From positions 1 to 10,203 of the forward strand of contig MKRS01000338.1 in NCBI GenBank assembly GCA_001897035.1: a stretch of 10,203 nucleotides of DNA. The letters run 5' to 3'. Below the pieces are notes generated by a model. That model saw only the letters and a program-made list of their open reading frames with translations. It was not told the DNA's origin and searched no databases. The DNA comes from Bacteroidales bacterium 45-6 (GTDB lineage: Bacteria > Bacteroidota > Bacteroidia > Bacteroidales > Dysgonomonadaceae). This document shows positions 7,434-10,203 of this stretch, piece after piece; position 1 is the first letter of the stretch, and each line of letters starts with the position of its first letter. The position numbers and the translations under genes are program-made.

Positions 7434-7631
7434 ATGAATCGAATAAAGGAAGTATTACAAGAAAGAGGAATCAAGCAAACATGGCTTGCAGAGAAGCTCG
7501 GCAAGAGTTTTAAAATTGTGAATAGTTACGCTTGTAATCGGATTCAACCTCCATTGGAAACTTTATATCAGATTGCGGAGATACTGCAGGTAAGTGTGAA
7601 GGACTTGATTATTGATAATAAAGAAGAATAG
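7434..7631 (+). CDS. Small XRE-family (Cro/CI-type) helix-turn-helix regulator
   Basis: The 65-residue product is almost entirely one HTH_3 domain. RGIKQTWLAEKLGKSFKIVN (residues 11-30) covers the first helices and the start of the recognition helix, followed by NRIQPPLETLYQIAEIL (35-51) and VSVKDLI (53-59). This single-domain form, with the MNRIKEVLQERGIKQTWLAE opening, is typical of Bacteroidales regulators placed just ahead of restriction-modification and other defence genes, where they act like control (C) proteins or repressors. It has its own -7 element and a candidate palindromic operator upstream. It is on the same strand as the SIR2 and HerA genes and 220 nt ahead of SIR2, so it probably limits expression of a system that could harm the host. 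Direct regulation is inferred from position. The start is set by the first ATG after the promoter element. Confidence 0.85.
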   Translation: MNRIKEVLQERGIKQTWLAEKLGKSFKIVNSYACNRIQPPLETLYQIAEILQVSVKDLIIDNKEE

Positions 7632-7851
7632 ATATGGCATTATTTCAAGATATATCGAATGGATCATGGAGACCTTTCAAATAAAAATACATAAAGACAG
7701 CAGTATTATAAACACCCCCAATGTCTGGGCGCGAGGACAGAATAAACCGAGATACATTCTTGACTTGCTGCTTAGACACATTACTCTGATTATTAAAACA
7801 TTGTAGATAGTTGAGGAATTATCAAAAATGGAAATCTAAGAATAAATCATT
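7632..7851 (+). other. Leader-like gap between XRE and SIR2 with only tiny ORFs
   Basis: Two short reading frames lie here. One starts 3 nt after the XRE stop (7634-7684, MALFQDISNGSWRPFK). The other overlaps it (7666-7806, 46 residues, METFQIKIHKDSS to HITLIIKTL). Neither resembles a family I know. The stretch could be the remains of a gene once present between the regulator and SIR2, an operon leader, or real small proteins. No promoter element matching TAnnTTTG and no convincing terminator is visible, which favours read-through from the XRE promoter into SIR2. Confidence 0.4.
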
Positions 7852-9060
7852 ATGAGCGACAGCAAAAAATATCTATTACTCCAAAATGACAATATAATAT
7901 CATACTCCGATGAGAATTGTTTTGTCAACAACAAGGAGTATAAAAAAGTAGAGGGAGATACCCGCTCATCCAAAGAGATAGCTGAAGACTTAAAACAACG
8001 CATTTACACTGATTTTTTGAAGAAATCATATAAGAACATTGTTGTTTTAACTGCAGCTGGTACTTCATTGGATAATGGGAAAAACATGGGAAGAACAAGA
8101 GATGGTCTTTGGAAAGATTGTCGTGATGAAATAAAAGAATTAGTAAAGCTTCTACGCCCATGCAATAATAACCTAAAGAATATCATAAAGAGTAAAGATA
8201 TAGAGAGCTTTTTATCTCATGTTATTTTGTATGAAAAGCTTAATGGTGAATTAAAAGATGAGAAAAAAGAATCATTGAGGCGGAAATTGGAGCAAAAAAT
8301 AGCAAAGGTTTGCGACCTCGCATTGGACTTACCTTCTGCTCCTCATAAAGTTTTTTTGGATAAAATAACTTCTAGGAAGTCGAATGAGCCTCGTGTACAA
8401 CTATTTACAACAAATTATGATACTCTTTTTGAACAAGCTGCTAATGAAGGAGGATTTGTTGTTATTGACGGTTTTTCATTTACTCAACCGAGGGTGTTCG
8501 CCGGCAAATGGTTCGATTTGGATATAGTTAACAGAGATAAAACAAGGCTAAAGCAAGAAGAGAGTTTCATATCCAAAGTGTTTCACTTATATAAACTTCA
8601 TGGTTCTTTGAATTGGACTAAAAAAGAGACTGATGGAAAGGCAAAAATTTATCAACAGGATGATAAAGACAATCCGCTGATAATTTATCCTGCAAGCGAA
8701 AAATATGAAAGTTCTTTTGAGCAACCTTATTTTGAGATGATGTCCCGATTCCAACAAGCTTTAAGAAAAGAAAATACTCTGCTTATTGTAGTTGGATTTG
8801 GATTTCAAGATAAACATATCCAAAATGTAATAACTGAAGCTGTTGAACAAAATCCTAATTTTCAACTACTAATAGTCAATTATAACACTACAGCGAGCAT
8901 CTGTCCTAAACAGATGGAACAACTATTTATTGATGTTGAACAAATGTATGTGAAAAGAAAAGTAAATATTGTTTTCGACACATTCAAGGACTTCACAACA
9001 AAATTTCCTGAAAACAAGTCATACTTAAATCAACAAGATTCAGAAGATGAACGTGTTTAA
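7852..9060 (+). CDS. SIR2-domain effector of a Sir2-HerA anti-phage defence system
   Basis: The 402-residue protein carries a SIR2_2-type Rossmann domain. Visible motifs: NIVVLTAAGTSLDNG (62-76) for the dinucleotide-binding loop, with AGTS in place of classical GAGxS; GRTRDGLW (80-87); LFTTNYDTLFE (184-194) with the conserved N188 and D190; YKLHGSLNW (247-255) with the probable catalytic H250; and LIVVGFGFQDKHIQNV (311-326), the second nucleotide-contacting strand. Residues about 90-175 are a mostly helical insertion. There is no Cys4 zinc motif as in deacetylase sirtuins, which fits defence-type SIR2 proteins that hydrolyse NAD+ or cleave DNA. The next gene is a HerA-like ATPase overlapping by 14 nt; this pair is the known Sir2-HerA (Nezha) arrangement, in which SIR2 and HerA form a large complex that aborts phage infection. 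Partnership is inferred from gene order and motifs. The ATG at 7852 has only a weak ribosome binding site, usual for this phylum. The gene is AT-rich relative to the left-hand genes. Confidence 0.88.
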   Translation: MSDSKKYLLLQNDNIISYSDENCFVNNKEYKKVEGDTRSSKEIAEDLKQRIYTDFLKKSYKNIVVLTAAGTSLDNGKNMGRTRDGLWKDCRDEIKELVKLLRPCNNNLKNIIKSKDIESFLSHVILYEKLNGELKDEKKESLRRKLEQKIAKVCDLALDLPSAPHKVFLDKITSRKSNEPRVQLFTTNYDTLFEQAANEGGFVVIDGFSFTQPRVFAGKWFDLDIVNRDKTRLKQEESFISKVFHLYKLHGSLNWTKKETDGKAKIYQQDDKDNPLIIYPASEKYESSFEQPYFEMMSRFQQALRKENTLLIVVGFGFQDKHIQNVITEAVEQNPNFQLLIVNYNTTASICPKQMEQLFIDVEQMYVKRKVNIVFDTFKDFTTKFPENKSYLNQQDSEDERV

Positions 9061-10203
9061 TCATAATTGTTTTTTAGGTTATATCAACGAAATAACCCCT
9101 CAATTTGTAAAGATACATTTCCCATCATCAAATCTCTTAGGAAATTTTCATCATGATGGGACTCATTATGCTGGCGGTAATGTAGGTTCCTTCGTTGTAA
9201 TTGAAGGTGATGAGTTTGGATTTTTAGCTAGGATAATAGAGCTAAATTTGCCTGATAGCGAGAGAAAAGAATTAAGTGAAAAAGCTATAACTTATGATGA
9301 ATCAACTTTTCACCCATCTGGAAAGGCTGAATTGTTACTTTCCTTTAATGTATATACTCCTGATAAATTTCAGAAAACAGTATCAAAATACCCTGCAATA
9401 GGTTCTAAAGTGTATTCTTGTTCAGATAAGCAATTGGAAAAATATGTCCAAGAGTTTGGAAAGAAAGAAACCGAAGAAAAAAACATTTATGCTCCAATAG
9501 GTCGCTTGACTTCAAATAATGTCAATTGCAATATATCTTTGAATGCTCTGTTTGGCAGACATTGTGCTGTTGTAGGGACAACTGGAGGAGGGAAGAGTTG
9601 GACTGTGGCGAAGTTAATAGAATCAACTGTAAATGAAACATGTAATAGGGTAATATTAATTGATGCAACAGGAGAATATAAAAATATTTGCGATAAAAAC
9701 CATTCTATTGACATAGGAACCGGAAATGCCATTTTCCCTTATCAAGAATTATCTATCGATGAATTACATTTTTTACTGAAGCCTTCGCCAAAAGTGCAAG
9801 TTCCCAAATTAATGGAAGCGATCAGATCCTTGAAAATAGTAAATCTACTGAATGGAAGCCCATTGAAAACCAAATTAAAATCAACAGGACAAGAGGTGGA
9901 GATCCCTATAGAAAATGGAATCTTAAAAAAGGCTGGGAGCCATAAAAGACCTTTTGAAGAGTTTCATTATCGTAATTACAGTCAAATAGAAAATAAAAAA
10001 TGTGATTTCGACTTATCAAAACTTGCCGCACAAATAAACCAAGAATGTGTATGGGATTCTACTCGCGATAATGTTGATTTATGGGGAGGTCGCAACGAAA
10101 CTGATTTGTCTAACTGTATAAGCTTGATTTCTCGTATTAATTATTTAATCTATTCTCCTGAATATAATAATGTATTTGGCTTTAGTTTGACTTCAGAGAG
10201 CAA
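9047..10203 (+). CDS. HerA/DUF87-family ATPase of the Sir2-HerA system, cut by window edge
   Basis: At least 385 residues are present and the frame stays open to the window end. It starts at ATG 9047 inside the SIR2 gene, in the +1 frame, with a 14-nt overlap that suggests translational coupling. Residues about 8-66 (LGYINEITPQFVKIHF, VGSFVVIEGDEFGFLARII) fit the N-terminal HAS-barrel of HerA-like proteins. A RecA-type ATPase core follows: Walker A VVGTTGGGKSW (175-185, with K183) and the strand VILIDATGEYKN (202-213), where HerA relatives typically have a D-x-x-G-E-Y signature. A helical insertion follows from about residue 225 to 385. Walker B, the arginine finger and the C-terminal lid should lie beyond the edge. 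HerA ATPases form hexameric DNA-translocating rings; beside SIR2 they act as the partner that gates or activates the effector. I excluded a general DNA-repair HerA-NurA role because the neighbour is SIR2 and not NurA. Confidence 0.87.
   Translation, partial: MNVFNHNCFLGYINEITPQFVKIHFPSSNLLGNFHHDGTHYAGGNVGSFVVIEGDEFGFLARIIELNLPDSERKELSEKAITYDESTFHPSGKAELLLSFNVYTPDKFQKTVSKYPAIGSKVYSCSDKQLEKYVQEFGKKETEEKNIYAPIGRLTSNNVNCNISLNALFGRHCAVVGTTGGGKSWTVAKLIESTVNETCNRVILIDATGEYKNICDKNHSIDIGTGNAIFPYQELSIDELHFLLKPSPKVQVPKLMEAIRSLKIVNLLNGSPLKTKLKSTGQEVEIPIENGILKKAGSHKRPFEEFHYRNYSQIENKKCDFDLSKLAAQINQECVWDSTRDNVDLWGGRNETDLSNCISLISRINYLIYSPEYNNVFGFSLTSES

Noticed and set aside
7612..7806. 64-residue frame starting inside the XRE gene
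   Set aside because: Its first residues overlap the XRE coding end and no ribosome binding site supports that start. The shorter 7666-7806 version is mentioned only as a low-confidence small ORF.
7434..7806. Possible toxin-antitoxin pair made of XRE plus the following small ORF
   Set aside because: The second frame shows no toxin family motif, and the XRE is better explained as the regulator of the SIR2-HerA operon.
9487..9732. Minus-strand 81-residue open frame
   Set aside because: It lies antisense to the Walker A region of the HerA ATPase.
9047..10203. HerA of the HerA-NurA DNA end-resection system
   Set aside because: The adjacent overlapping gene is SIR2-type, not NurA, and the setting is a defence locus in a bacterium.

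Overview
The window looks like chromosome from a member of the Bacteroidota, most likely Bacteroidales. The signs are secreted proteins with type IX secretion (T9SS) sorting tails, weak or absent Shine-Dalgarno sequences, TAnnTTTG promoter elements, and a small XRE regulator and excisionase-like helix-turn-helix proteins of a Bacteroidales style. The species cannot be fixed from the sequence alone.

Left part (1 to about 5,960, minus strand): three secreted-protein genes in a row, reading right to left. First in transcription order is a 910-residue multidomain glycoside hydrolase of the GH128 (endo-beta-1,3-glucanase) type, with a beta/gamma-crystallin-like module, an Fn3-like module, H-type-lectin-like repeats and a clear T9SS tail. 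Second is a 709-residue protein with LamG-like, jelly-roll-like and InlB-like repeat domains, plus one copy of a domain I do not recognise. Third is a partial secreted protein, cut by the window edge, that starts with two copies of that same domain. Together they suggest binding and cleavage of a beta-1,3-glucan or similar polysaccharide at the cell surface. No SusC/SusD pair lies in the window.

Middle (5,910 to 7,433): about 1.5 kb of AT-rich DNA with no intact gene. It holds two broken excisionase-like helix-turn-helix genes (6417-6610, frameshifted; 6991-7197, no start). This looks like the worn edge of one or more mobile elements.

Right part (7,434 to the end, plus strand): a short XRE-family repressor-like gene, a 220-bp gap with only tiny ORFs, a 402-residue SIR2-domain protein, and a HerA/DUF87-type ATPase that overlaps the SIR2 gene by 14 nt and runs off the window. 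The SIR2 + HerA pair matches the known Sir2-HerA (Nezha) anti-phage arrangement, in which an NADase/nuclease-type SIR2 effector assembles with a hexameric HerA ATPase. The AT-rich composition of this half, by eye clearly lower in GC than the left genes, and the mobile-element debris beside it suggest a horizontally acquired defence island.
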